A DNA stretch of 64,000 nt from an uncultured Bryobacterales bacterium (GCA_951813605.1 OX638379.1:4166062-4230061); one strand, 5' to 3'. Shown: positions 19,302 through 28,019, counted from the stretch's first letter. Program-made: numbers and translations. Notes: generated by a model not told the origin, from the sequence alone.

Positions 19302-20222
19302 TTAGGATTGACGCCGCAGTGGGCGGGTCGGCGAGATTTCAAGGTCTGGAGCGTAGCGGGCGACCATGTCCAGGACGAGTCGCGCGCGGCGAACGCGTTC
19401 CTTGGAAAGAGCCACCGCCGTGGACTCTATGTGGGTGCCGCTGGGATAGATGTCGGGCGCGTTGCGCAGGCCGAGCTTGACGTACAACGGAGATCCCACG
19501 CGGACAAACTCCGGCACCTCGTAATGGCGGACGAAGCCGCCGATGTTGTCGGGTGCCTCCACGTACAGGTCGATCGGCGTATTGATCGCGGCGCGGATCG
19601 AAGCCAGTTGCGGAAGCGTGAGGTCGGACGGGACGTTGATCGTCGTGGCCCCGAGATCCTCCAGCACGCGCGCGGATGCCGCGTTGGCTGGCGCCATCAT
19701 GACCGAGGTCTTCAAGATGAGCTCGTCCGGCATCTCGCCGGAGCGCTTCATCCAGCCAAGGACCGCAAGGAGGCCGATGTCAGAAACCAAGACGCTGCGT
19801 ATGCCGAGACCCAGGGCTCTGTGCACGTCCTCGACGGCATACACTAGCTGGTCGTTCCCTCGCAGGCTCAGGCCGAGCGTCTTGCCCGCAGGCGAGTAGG
19901 CTTGCGCCCCAATATCGAAAGTTGCCCTAGGACCGACAAACAGGTTGACCTCGATGCCCCTAGCAGTGCCAAGTTGAGCCATTTCGCTAATCTCGTCGTC
20001 CGTGAGAAGCATGATCCCGCTACCCTGGCTGACGCGATGCACGGGCACGCCAATACGGTCGGCCTCAACAAGGAGTGCATGAAAAGCCGCCGGCCCTTCG
20101 GTGCTGGGGATCTCAACCCGGTATTGAGCGCCGTCCGGGAATCGCTTCGCAGACGATGGCGGAGGATGCGGGTCTTCGCCGGCCAGGCCGAGAGCTGCAA
20201 GCGCCTTCCGGGATTGTTTCAT
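19302..20222 (-). CDS. peptidase-U32-like TIM-barrel protein
   Basis: This 306-residue barrel protein most resembles the barrel of U32 family proteins: ASARVLEDLGATTINVPSDLTL fits the U32 segment where a chain position is linked to 'reliably found' lines, and NTPIDLYVEAPDNIGGF the next strand. The U32 C-terminal cysteine/YSGRC region is absent. The start ATG at 20222 overlaps the thrB stop as ATGA, showing translational coupling. An open frame extends upstream inside thrB but is a shadow. The function is unknown; pairing with thrB and an RraA protein suggests small-molecule metabolism rather than proteolysis. Confidence 0.65.
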   Translation of the reverse strand: MKQSRKALAALGLAGEDPHPPPSSAKRFPDGAQYRVEIPSTEGPAAFHALLVEADRIGVPVHRVSQGSGIMLLTDDEISEMAQLGTARGIEVNLFVGPRATFDIGAQAYSPAGKTLGLSLRGNDQLVYAVEDVHRALGLGIRSVLVSDIGLLAVLGWMKRSGEMPDELILKTSVMMAPANAASARVLEDLGATTINVPSDLTLPQLASIRAAINTPIDLYVEAPDNIGGFVRHYEVPEFVRVGSPLYVKLGLRNAPDIYPSGTHIESTAVALSKERVRRARLVLDMVARYAPDLEISPTRPLRRQS

Positions 20223-21136
20223 TGCCCGTTCACCGAGTCCCGCACGATCAGACCGGTGCGGTCGAGATGCGGGAAGACTGTCTCGCTGGCGAAGCCCGCT
20301 TTTTCGAATTCCCTGCTGACAGCCTGCACTGCGGCCTCCCGACCGGTCTCGTAGAACACCAACACCGCCGGACCCGCCCCGCTCAAGGCGCATCCTAGCA
20401 AGCCGGGTGTGCGCAGCTTGAGAATTGCCTCCAAGCCGGGAACCCGCGCTGACCGGTAGGGCTGGTGGAGCCTGTCCTCGAACGCGACGGGAAATGCCTT
20501 TCGGTCGCCTTTCAGCAGGGCCGCGACAAGCAGCGTGGCGCGCTGGATGTTGAATATGGCATCCGCCCTGGAATACGCGGCGGGCAGCGCTGCCCGCATG
20601 GCAGGCGTCGACAGCTCGAAGTCCGGACAGACGACCGCCACGGAAAATGCCCGGGGAACCTCCAAGCGAACCGCTCGAGTCACGCCGTCGTCGCCGATGG
20701 CCGCCGTGGTCACCGATCCCAGCACCGCAGCCGAGACATTGTCTGGATGGCCCTCGATCCGCGCAGCCTCGTCAAGCAGCCGGTGCTCGTTCCATCCGAG
20801 ATCGAGCACGCGGTCGGCCAGCACGACACCGACGACGAGCGCTGCAGCGCTTGACCCGAAGCCCTTGCCGACGGGGATCTCGTTTTCTATCTTCAAGTCG
20901 ACAGGCGGGAGTGCCCGATCTTGGAGCCGCGCGACCTCCCGGGCAGTCTGCAGGATCAAGTTCTCCGATCCCTCGGGGATGCTCTCGGCGTCACGGCCAG
21001 AGACGCGAACACGGTCCTTGGACGCCTCTCGAAATCGGCAGGTCAGGTAGATTCCGAGCGCTAGCCCCAGAGTGTCGAACCCCGGTCCCAAGTTCGCGCT
21101 GGAGGCCGGCACGCGAACCACCGTCAGGCCGGACAT
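20219..21136 (-). CDS. thrB: homoserine kinase
   Basis: This GHMP kinase phosphorylates L-homoserine to O-phosphohomoserine for threonine synthesis. The 305-residue protein has all three family motifs: VPASSANLGPGFDTLGLAL at the N-terminus, the ATP loop IPVGKGFGSSAAALVVGV, and LSGAGPAVLVFYE near the C-terminus. A perfect TATAAT lies 8 bases before the ATG, so the transcript is probably leaderless. It heads a leftward operon with the U32-like and RraA genes, coupled by an ATGA overlap. Other threonine genes are not in the window. Confidence 0.96.
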   Translation of the reverse strand: MSGLTVVRVPASSANLGPGFDTLGLALGIYLTCRFREASKDRVRVSGRDAESIPEGSENLILQTAREVARLQDRALPPVDLKIENEIPVGKGFGSSAAALVVGVVLADRVLDLGWNEHRLLDEAARIEGHPDNVSAAVLGSVTTAAIGDDGVTRAVRLEVPRAFSVAVVCPDFELSTPAMRAALPAAYSRADAIFNIQRATLLVAALLKGDRKAFPVAFEDRLHQPYRSARVPGLEAILKLRTPGLLGCALSGAGPAVLVFYETGREAAVQAVSREFEKAGFASETVFPHLDRTGLIVRDSVNGQ

Positions 21137-21144
21137 AAGCCCGA

Positions 21145-21150
21145 ATTATA
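21145..21150 (-). promoter_or_regulatory. leaderless -10 box (TATAAT) of thrB
   Basis: A perfect minus-strand TATAAT sits 8 bases before the thrB ATG at 21136. No Shine-Dalgarno sequence fits in the gap. No good -35 hexamer is seen at 16-18 bases. Confidence 0.65.
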
Positions 21151-21236
21151 TCCCAGTGCCGGCAGAGCAGCACGGCGAGCAATGATGCCGTGCGTGTCCG
21201 CACAGTCGGCCCGGGAGTGCCCCAAGTTTCGAAGAT

Positions 21237-22889
21237 TCAGCGGAAGGCGGCAAAAAACACAAGAGCAGCTGCCGCGATCATGGCGAGAGTGAATCGCTCA
21301 GGGCGCCCACGGCGCGTCCCGGCCCCGCTGGCAGCCGTTTGCGCAGCCACGATGGCTCGTGTCCGCTCTAGCCAGCCTGCACCGGAACCTTCGTAGCGCT
21401 CCCCGCGTCGGCTGCCGGCTAGCGTTAAGCCCCTTAGCGAGGCCGGATCCTCCATCCCCCGCCGCATCGTCCACGCGGCCATTCCAGCAGCGGTCGCCGC
21501 CACCGCCCAAAAATAACTCCACCACACGCTTGTTATCCATTCCGGTAGCGGCCACGCCAGGCGGTCTCCGAGCATCGAGACGAGACCGCACCCAATCCCG
21601 ACCAGCATCCCGGCGAGCCCCGCTTCGCGATGCGCTCTGCTAAGGGCTCCGATGGCAAATACAGTCGCCAGAGGCACCACCGCGACGCTGGAAAGCCTCA
21701 GGTAGAACGCAACCATGCCTTCACCCAAGAACGGCACGTAGACGAAGGAGGCGCCGATGCAGACTACCGCCGCGAATCGCGTGGCGGCAAGGCTCGCCCG
21801 CTCTCCGGCGTTCGGAGCCAGGAAGCGGCAGTACACGTCCCGCGTGAATACCGCGCCCAGCGCTGAGCCAATCGAGTCGTAAGTCGAAAGGCAGGCGGCC
21901 AGCACGCCGGCTAGAACGAGACCAGCCAGGGCTCCGTCCATGTGGTCGACAAAGATCTTCGGGAAGGTGGCGTCGACGTGGGCGATATCAGGATACAGAG
22001 CCTTGCCCATGATCCCAAGCGAGACGTTGCACCACATCACCGCGATGAGCGCGGCGGAAGCCAGGGCTGCCGCGGCCCTCATGTCCCACTCTCTCCGCGC
22101 GCCGAGCAACCGCATGGATTGCGAGTGGTTGACGATGCAGTAGGCAGCATGGACGACGATCCACCCGAATAGCACGAGAAAGAGCGGAGCCCCGGGCCCG
22201 GCTAGGCCGCCGTAGCTAAGGACACGTCCCGGCAATTCGGGATCGACCTCCGCCAAGCGGTCGCGCAGCGAGGCCCAGCCCCCGATCCCGCTCCAGACTA
22301 TCCACCACAGTAGGCCCGAGGCGACCACGATCATCAACGTCTGCATCGAGTCTGTGGCGACGACGGCCCGCAGCCCTCCGCTCGCGGTGTAGAGGGCGGC
22401 CAGCACCGCTAGACCGATAACAAGCCACCAAGCATGGCGGCCCCATCCCGTGACCGCGCCGAGCAGCAGGAACAGCGAATACGCCATGTTGCCCATCACG
22501 TGGGTGCGCTGCTGGATCTGAACCAGAGCTCCTGCAAGACGCATCGCAGGACCGAACCGAGCCTCCAAGTACTCGGCGTTGGTGAAGAAGCCGGCCCGGT
22601 AAATGGGTACCAAAACGACGCTTGTGGCGAGCAGCCAGCCGATGGGTATGCCGAGCCACCAAGTCGAGAGATACGCGATTCCGTACTGATAGGCTCCGCC
22701 GACTACCGCGACGAAGTCCCCGCTGTCAATTGCGGTCGCGAATAGCGAGAGGCCCACGATTGGCCACGCGAGTTGGCGGGACGCGAGCTGCCAATCGGTC
22801 GCGTCCCGCGGGCGCCGGGACCCAAGCCATCCCGCTGCGACGACCGCCGCGTTGATACCGAGGGCCACGACCCAGGCGGTCCAAGTCAT
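21237..22889 (-). CDS. sodium:solute symporter (SSS family)
   Basis: This is a second Na+-coupled transporter, 550 residues, with about thirteen hydrophobic helices starting at MTWTAWVVALGINAAVVAAGWLG. The conserved early motif is SLFATAIDSGDFVAVVGGAYQYG. The GGLRAVVATDSMQTLMI segment is the usual SSS core. It begins 26 bases after the phytanoyl-CoA dioxygenase gene and was probably transcribed with it. The C-terminus carries an extra soluble stretch with a final helix (FTLAMIAAAALVFFAAF). The substrate is unknown. Confidence 0.88.
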   Translation of the reverse strand: MTWTAWVVALGINAAVVAAGWLGSRRPRDATDWQLASRQLAWPIVGLSLFATAIDSGDFVAVVGGAYQYGIAYLSTWWLGIPIGWLLATSVVLVPIYRAGFFTNAEYLEARFGPAMRLAGALVQIQQRTHVMGNMAYSLFLLLGAVTGWGRHAWWLVIGLAVLAALYTASGGLRAVVATDSMQTLMIVVASGLLWWIVWSGIGGWASLRDRLAEVDPELPGRVLSYGGLAGPGAPLFLVLFGWIVVHAAYCIVNHSQSMRLLGARREWDMRAAAALASAALIAVMWCNVSLGIMGKALYPDIAHVDATFPKIFVDHMDGALAGLVLAGVLAACLSTYDSIGSALGAVFTRDVYCRFLAPNAGERASLAATRFAAVVCIGASFVYVPFLGEGMVAFYLRLSSVAVVPLATVFAIGALSRAHREAGLAGMLVGIGCGLVSMLGDRLAWPLPEWITSVWWSYFWAVAATAAGMAAWTMRRGMEDPASLRGLTLAGSRRGERYEGSGAGWLERTRAIVAAQTAASGAGTRRGRPERFTLAMIAAAALVFFAAFR

Positions 22890-22914
22890 CCGTGTCGTCC
22901 CGTCCGCGGAAGAC

Positions 22915-23733
22915 TCACTTGCGGGTCAGCGCCGCGACAAATCGTTCGGCTTCGGCCTGATGCGCGCCCACGGCGCTCTCCATACCAGGGAACGCGGGCG
23001 GGTCGTTTCGCAGAAACCAGTTGCCGCATCGGTCGACGCCCCTCACCAGAGCTGCGCTCTCGCCCGGCCTGACGGGCTTGACGTCGGGTGTCATGTAGCG
23101 GATCGCGAAGCCGATTCTGCGACTGTCGGACGGGTTGCTGTGGGAGCCGTGAATCGCCCGCACGTGGTGCAGGGACATCTGGCCCGGTTTCAACTCGATA
23201 TCAACGACGCTTTTTTCGTCGTACGCGGCCTGCACCTCTTGGCCACGGGTCAGCAGGTTGTCCTCCGCGAACGTGTCGTTGTGGGGAAGGATGGCCATTC
23301 GGTGCGAGCCGGGAAGGAGCCGCATGCAGCCGTTCTCTCGTGTGCTGGCGGTCAAGGCGACCCACGCCGTCGTGACTTCCCCGCCGTCCAAGCCCCAATA
23401 GGTTCCGTCTTGGTGCATGGTGATATAGCCGCGGTCGCGGGCGGGCTTGGGAAAGACCTGGGCCGACCAGAGGAGGATATCTGGCCCGATCACGGATTCG
23501 ACGGCGTCGAGCACGACCGGATGCGAGGCTAGATCCCACGCCCAGCCGTAGAATCGATGGACCTGGGTCATCTGGACTGCCTTCGGGGCCCCTCCGAGCA
23601 GCGCAGTCACGCTGTCGTACTGGGACAAGAACCAAGCCGCTTCGTCCGGGTCAAGGGCATTGATCGGGTACAGAAGCCCAGCTGCGCGGTACTCCTCCAC
23701 TTGCTCTGCTGTCAGGATCGGCTGCATCGCCAT
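22915..23733 (-). CDS. phytanoyl-CoA dioxygenase family protein
   Basis: This Fe(II)/2-oxoglutarate oxygenase of the PhyH family has 272 residues. The facial triad is visible: His and Asp in TMHQDGTYWG (HxD) and the distal His in VRAIHGSHSNPSDSRRIGF, whose Arg probably binds 2-oxoglutarate. It hydroxylates an unknown small substrate in the cytosol; bacterial members act on ectoine, phosphonates or secondary metabolites. It precedes a Na+ symporter in the same run, so the oxygenase may process what the transporter brings in. A TATGAT box lies 12 bases before the ATG. Confidence 0.9.
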   Translation of the reverse strand: MAMQPILTAEQVEEYRAAGLLYPINALDPDEAAWFLSQYDSVTALLGGAPKAVQMTQVHRFYGWAWDLASHPVVLDAVESVIGPDILLWSAQVFPKPARDRGYITMHQDGTYWGLDGGEVTTAWVALTASTRENGCMRLLPGSHRMAILPHNDTFAEDNLLTRGQEVQAAYDEKSVVDIELKPGQMSLHHVRAIHGSHSNPSDSRRIGFAIRYMTPDVKPVRPGESAALVRGVDRCGNWFLRNDPPAFPGMESAVGAHQAEAERFVAALTRK

Positions 23734-23948
23734 TTCAGCCGCCCCATCATACGACTTGGCGGCCTCATTCTGGAGAGCGCCGCTTCCAGGAAAGCCGAGA
23801 GCCGCCAGCGGCGGGGCAGTGACGCGGCTCTCGGAACAGGTTGGGCGCGTTCACCGAACGCGGCGGCAGCGGCGGCCCAGCGGTCCGCAAGAATCGGCCG
23901 GGAGCGCGCTCAGTCGGCAGCGGCTCGCAGTAGACTAATCGACACGTC

Positions 23949-25250
23949 ATGTCCCCGTCGAGCCCTTCCCATCCTTTTTCTCCGATCTCGCGCAGGGGAC
24001 TGCTACGCATTCCTGCCGTCGCGGCTCTGGCTGCTCTGAGGGCGACCGTCGGACCGGAAAGCGGCTTTGCCGCCTCCCGGGACAAGGCCAAGCCGCTGAA
24101 CCTGAGAGTCACGGATCTCAAGTCTTGGATCGTCAACCACTCAGCAGGCAAGAACTACGTGTTCTGCAAGATCTTCACGAACGAGGGAATCGTCGGCGTC
24201 GGCGAGGGATCTGTCACCTCGAAAGCGGCCACCATGAAGGCGGCGATCGACGAGCATCACCGCTATCTGGTCGGCCTCGACCCGACTGACATCGAAATGC
24301 ACTGGCAGGCGATGTACCGGTGGCCTCGCTGGCGGGGCGGGCCAATTCTCAATTCCGCCATCAGCGCGGTTGAGATCGCCCTTTGGGACATCCTTGGCCA
24401 GGCAGTGGGCCAGCCGATCTACCAGCTGATCGGGGGCAAGGCGCGCAACCGCGTCCAGATGTACGTGCATCCGGGCGGCGGTCCGACTCCCGAAGCGTAT
24501 GCCGAAAGATGGCTGGCCGCCAAGGAGGCCGGATGGACCGCTGGCAAGGGCGGCTTCGTCACAACGCACGATGACGTGATCGAGCCCGTGCGCTCCGTCA
24601 GCGAGGGCATCGCCAATCTCAAAGCCGTCCGGGAATCGGTGGGCCCGGACTTCGCGGTCTGCATCGACGTCCACGGCAAGGCGACACCGACTATGGCGAG
24701 CTCGTTCTGCCGGCAGGCCGAGCCGTTCAATCCGTACTTCGTCGAGGAGGCGACGCAGATCGAGGACTTGGAGGAGCTCGCGCGGCTCCGCGCGATGACG
24801 ACCATTCCCCTAGCGACCGGCGAGCGGCTGTTCACGAAGTACGGCTTCTCGCAGATCTGCCACCGGCACCTGGTCGACTACATCCAGCCGGACGTGGTGC
24901 ATTGCGGTGGCATCCTGGAGCTGAAGAAGATCGCGGCAATCGCCGAGGCGAACCGCATCGAGTTGTGCCCGCACAACCCGCAGAGCGAGATCTCGACGAT
25001 GGCTTCCCTGCATGTGGACTTCTCGACGCCAAACTTCGCGATCCAGGAAATTTCATCCGGCCGGAGGGATCCATTCTGGGACGACTTCTTCCTAGGCGGG
25101 GGACCGCGCTACGATGGCGGATTCGCTCTGCCGCCAGAAGGGGCCGGCCTAGGCGTGACCTTTGACGAGTCCATGGCGGCGCGGCGCCCGTACGTGCCCG
25201 TGACCCGACAGCAGTTGCGATTTCCCGACGGCGGCGTCGCCGACCACTGA
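23949..25250 (+). CDS. Tat-exported enolase-superfamily dehydratase (galactonate dehydratase-like)
   Basis: This 433-residue enolase-superfamily member is closest in pattern to D-galactonate dehydratase. Metal ligands appear in CIDVHGKATP, YFVEEATQIED and LATGERLF; ELCPHNPQSE is in the place of the galactonate dehydratase PHCPLGP segment and supplies the His base. The N-terminus has SRRGLLR followed by a hydrophobic stretch, a Tat-like signal, which is unusual for a sugar-acid dehydratase. The N-terminal capping domain is complete. A TAGACT box lies about 12 bases before the ATG. The substrate is probably a sugar acid, unconfirmed. Confidence 0.85.
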   Translation: MSPSSPSHPFSPISRRGLLRIPAVAALAALRATVGPESGFAASRDKAKPLNLRVTDLKSWIVNHSAGKNYVFCKIFTNEGIVGVGEGSVTSKAATMKAAIDEHHRYLVGLDPTDIEMHWQAMYRWPRWRGGPILNSAISAVEIALWDILGQAVGQPIYQLIGGKARNRVQMYVHPGGGPTPEAYAERWLAAKEAGWTAGKGGFVTTHDDVIEPVRSVSEGIANLKAVRESVGPDFAVCIDVHGKATPTMASSFCRQAEPFNPYFVEEATQIEDLEELARLRAMTTIPLATGERLFTKYGFSQICHRHLVDYIQPDVVHCGGILELKKIAAIAEANRIELCPHNPQSEISTMASLHVDFSTPNFAIQEISSGRRDPFWDDFFLGGGPRYDGGFALPPEGAGLGVTFDESMAARRPYVPVTRQQLRFPDGGVADH

Positions 25251-25271
25251 GTCGCAGCGACGCGGCACGGT

Positions 25272-25277
25272 TACAAT
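25272..25277 (+). promoter_or_regulatory. leaderless -10 box (TACAAT) of the methyltransferase
   Basis: TACAAT ends 7 bases before a TTG at 25285. The box supports TTG as the start, since an mRNA starting there would begin at the codon. No ribosome site is present. Confidence 0.55.
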
Positions 25278-25284
25278 CGTTCGC

Positions 25285-25821
25285 TTGGTCTCCAACGCAC
25301 CAACACTGGATGTCGGCTGCGGGCTGAACAAGCGCCCCGGCGCGATCGGCATCGACCGCAACCTTCGTACCGCCGCTGACGTGCTGGCGGACATCGACAG
25401 CGGCGGGCTGCCGTTTCTTGACAGCACCATACGCGCGATAAGCCTCGTTCATGTCATCGAGCATGTAGAGGGCGTCATCGGAGTAATGGAGGAAGCGCAC
25501 CGCGTGCTCGTGCCCGGGGGGCGGCTGCTGATCGAAACGCCGCACTATTCGGATGCGAGCTCGTTCGCCGACCCGACCCACCGCTGGCACCTGAATTCGT
25601 TTTCATTTCGCTATTTCACCGAGCCGGGAGGCTTCGATTACTACTCCACATGCCGTTTCCGGCAGGTACGCCTCGAAGTCAAGCTGCTCCGCCTGTGGAG
25701 GCTGCTGGGATTCGAATTCGCCGTGAATCGGTCCCGCGCCATACGCAAGTTTTGGGAGTATTACCTGTGCTTCGTAGTGCGGGGCAAGGCGCTGGTCTTC
25801 GAGCTCGCAGCCGTGAAATGA
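25285..25821 (+). CDS. class I SAM-dependent methyltransferase
   Basis: This small 178-residue type-11 methyltransferase has SAM motif I LDVGCGLNKRPGAIGID close to the N-terminus, an acidic-strand residue in LADIDSGGLPF, and post-I VHVIEHVEGVIGVMEEAHRVLVPGG. The start is a TTG at 25285, placed 7 bases after TACAAT; there is no room for a longer N-terminus. It may methylate a sugar or a lipid-linked substrate, as is common for this type. It is followed after 21 bases by a gene of unknown function, which has its own -10 box. Confidence 0.85.
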   Translation: MVSNAPTLDVGCGLNKRPGAIGIDRNLRTAADVLADIDSGGLPFLDSTIRAISLVHVIEHVEGVIGVMEEAHRVLVPGGRLLIETPHYSDASSFADPTHRWHLNSFSFRYFTEPGGFDYYSTCRFRQVRLEVKLLRLWRLLGFEFAVNRSRAIRKFWEYYLCFVVRGKALVFELAAVK

Positions 25822-25829
25822 CCCTGCGC

Positions 25830-25835
25830 TATACT
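25830..25835 (+). promoter_or_regulatory. leaderless -10 box (TATACT) of the 163-residue gene
   Basis: TATACT ends 7 bases before the ATG at 25843. The same TANNNT layout is seen at thrB, nuoA and murB. Confidence 0.5.
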
Positions 25836-25842
25836 CCGAGAG

Positions 25843-26334
25843 ATGGAGCTGGCCGAGGTCTATGTCGCACTCGGCGAGGAACGTACCGTCCGGCTGGCGC
25901 GCGCGATTTCGATCGGCGCGCTCAAGACGTACGGGGTGTACGAGGGGATCAAGATAAGATCCCGGCTGCACAAATTCAACCGGCAGAAGCTCAGGGCCGC
26001 AGCCCCCAACCTGTGGAAGCGGATCGCAACGGGAGACGGCGGCTTGGCCCGCGAATTCTCTCAAGCTGTGCTCGTATCCAACATCCCGCTGATCGTCGAC
26101 GTGCTCGATACTCTGCAGATCGAGCATGACGAGAACGGATTCTTCGCCAAGGACTCCGACTATTCGGAGCAGCTTTCCTCCGATTGGCCCAAGACGGTGG
26201 CGGACGAGTTCGCCGGACGATATGCCGAGGAACTCGTGCTGCTCTACATCAACCACCTCGGATGGGAGACTGGAACGTTGGACGAGCCTTTCCTAGGATC
26301 AATTGCGGAGACACCGGCCACGCAAGCGGAATGA
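25843..26334 (+). CDS. conserved-looking protein of unknown function
   Basis: I do not recognise this 163-residue soluble protein. It is rich in charged helices, with no signal peptide or membrane segment. It reads MELAEVYVALGEERTVRLARA at the start and has a low-complexity acidic patch (ENGFFAKDSDYSEQ) in the middle. Codon use matches its neighbours and it has its own TATACT box, so it looks real. It lies between a methyltransferase and the phosphofructokinase (51 bases downstream) on the same strand. No function is proposed. Confidence 0.72.
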   Translation: MELAEVYVALGEERTVRLARAISIGALKTYGVYEGIKIRSRLHKFNRQKLRAAAPNLWKRIATGDGGLAREFSQAVLVSNIPLIVDVLDTLQIEHDENGFFAKDSDYSEQLSSDWPKTVADEFAGRYAEELVLLYINHLGWETGTLDEPFLGSIAETPATQAE

Positions 26335-26385
26335 TCAGCGAGGCTCGCGGGCCGCCGGGAACTCGGATTTGCAAGGAGCGTTGGC

Positions 26386-27597
26386 ATGACTGCGAAGCGA
26401 ATCGGAATCTTGACGGGCGGAGGCGACGTCCCGGGCCTGAACTCGGTCATCAAGGCCGCGGTTCAGCAGAGCGAGCAGCGGGGCATCGAGGTGATCGGGA
26501 TTCGCCGGGGGTGGCAGGGTCTCACGCATATCCACCCGGTTGACGGCGTTGACCCGGACTACATGCTGCCTTTGAACCGTCTGAACACCAGGACAGTTGA
26601 TCGGTCCGGCGGCACGTTCCTGCACTCCACCCGCACCCAGCCATCGCGCATGAAGATCGAGGAGATCCCGATGTGGCTCCGGAGGAAGCTCGGCACCATG
26701 CAAGAGGTCGCGCGCGGCATGGTGGATCTCACGCCGGTGGTCTTGGAAAACCTGCGCAAGCTGGACATCGACCATCTAATCGCCATCGGGGGCGACGACA
26801 CGCTGAGCTACGCTCGCCGCCTGCACGACGAGGGTTTCCCCGTGGTGTGCATCCCGAAGACGATGGACAACGACGTGCCGAACACGGAGTATTGCATCGG
26901 CTTCTCCACCGCCATCACGAGGGCCGTGGACAACATCAGCCGCCAGCGCACAACAGTCGGGTCTCACGAGCGGATCGGGATCTTCCGGGTGTTCGGGCGG
27001 GACGCCGGCTTCACCTCGCTTTACACCGCGTACGTCACGGGCATCCATTGCTGCATCCCGGAGCATGTCTTCGACTTGCAGCGGCTGCTCTCGCTTCTCA
27101 AGGAAGAGCAACGGGCAAATCCCAGCAGTTACGCGCTTGTCGTGCTCTCCGAAGGCGCGACATGGGAAGGCCACACCGTGCAGCACTACGGCGAGCCCGA
27201 CGCGTACGGCCATCGCAAGAAAATGAGCATCGGCGAGGCACTCAGCCAGGAAGTGAAGGCCCAGCTCGGCGAGGAGACCGTGGTCAGCGACTTGACCTAC
27301 GACCTGCGAGGAGGACCGCCGGACTTCATCGACAGGCTGGTGGCCATCACTTTCGCGTCAATTGCTGTGGAGTGCATCGCCGATGGCGGGTCCGGTCGGA
27401 TGGTGGCGATCCAGGGGGGCCGATTTGTCGATGCCGAGATCCCGGGAACGGGCCGCAAGTCCCGCACGGTCGACGTGGAGAAAATGTACGACACCGAGCG
27501 CTGTCTCCCGAAGTACGGTCAGAAGGCGGGCCTGCCGATTTTCTTGAACACGCTCGGACAGCGGGCCATCCGCCCGCAATCGAGAGCGATCGCTTGA
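26386..27597 (+). CDS. 6-phosphofructokinase, pyrophosphate-type signature
   Basis: This enzyme makes fructose 1,6-bisphosphate from fructose 6-phosphate in glycolysis. The 403-residue protein has the GILTGGGDVPGLN loop, substrate motif, and the catalytic Asp161 in KTMDND. Phosphoryl-donor residues are GGDDT (135-139) with Asp where ATP enzymes have Gly, and PKT (157-159) with Lys where bacterial ATP enzymes have Gly. By the known rule (Asp104/Lys124 in E. coli numbering) this predicts use of pyrophosphate. A GGAG ribosome site lies about 8 bases before the ATG. Donor choice is inferred from motifs. Confidence 0.93.
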   Translation: MTAKRIGILTGGGDVPGLNSVIKAAVQQSEQRGIEVIGIRRGWQGLTHIHPVDGVDPDYMLPLNRLNTRTVDRSGGTFLHSTRTQPSRMKIEEIPMWLRRKLGTMQEVARGMVDLTPVVLENLRKLDIDHLIAIGGDDTLSYARRLHDEGFPVVCIPKTMDNDVPNTEYCIGFSTAITRAVDNISRQRTTVGSHERIGIFRVFGRDAGFTSLYTAYVTGIHCCIPEHVFDLQRLLSLLKEEQRANPSSYALVVLSEGATWEGHTVQHYGEPDAYGHRKKMSIGEALSQEVKAQLGEETVVSDLTYDLRGGPPDFIDRLVAITFASIAVECIADGGSGRMVAIQGGRFVDAEIPGTGRKSRTVDVEKMYDTERCLPKYGQKAGLPIFLNTLGQRAIRPQSRAIA

Positions 27598-27613
27598 CAG
27601 CTTGCGAGGGGAC

Positions 27614-27635
27614 CCGCTCCTAGTGTCCGGAGCGG
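27614..27635. terminator. hairpin between convergent genes
   Basis: CCGCTCC and GGAGCGG pair as a perfect 7-bp stem with an 8-base loop, between the phosphofructokinase and nuoA stops. It lacks a T-run on either side, so it may be a weak bidirectional terminator. Confidence 0.4.
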
Positions 27636-27654
27636 AGGCGGGAGGCCTGCAAGG

Positions 27655-28011
27655 TCAGACCCATTTGAGCGCGCGCTGGCGGAACAGCCAGATGTAACCG
27701 GCAATCAGGATAGCCAGAAACACCAGCATCTCCACCAATCCAAACAGGCCTAGGACATCGTACTGAATTGCCCACGGCAGAAGGAATATAGTCTCCACGT
27801 CAAAGATGACGAACAGAATCGCAACTAGATAGAACCGGATGGAGTACCGGCCGCGGGTGTCTTCTTCGGAGGCGATGCCGCATTCGTAGGCTTCGAGCTT
27901 GGTCTTGCCAGGGGCGCTGGGCCGCACAAGCTTGGCAGCAATCAGCGTGACAATCGGGAACGCGGCAGCGATCCCGATGAAGATCAGGATAGGTATATAC
28001 CCGCGAGGCAT
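27655..28011 (-). CDS. nuoA: NADH-quinone oxidoreductase subunit A
   Basis: This small membrane subunit of respiratory complex I has 118 residues and three helices. The conserved loop EAYECGIASEEDTRGRYSIRFYLVAILFVIFDVETIFL includes the quinone-site Cys and the Asp/Glu of the second helix. A perfect TATAAT is 8 bases before the ATG. No nuoB or other nuo gene follows; downstream is the phosphofructokinase on the other strand. It therefore stands apart from the rest of complex I in this window. Confidence 0.95.
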   Translation of the reverse strand: MPRGYIPILIFIGIAAAFPIVTLIAAKLVRPSAPGKTKLEAYECGIASEEDTRGRYSIRFYLVAILFVIFDVETIFLLPWAIQYDVLGLFGLVEMLVFLAILIAGYIWLFRQRALKWV

Positions 28012-28019
28012 GTAGCCCG

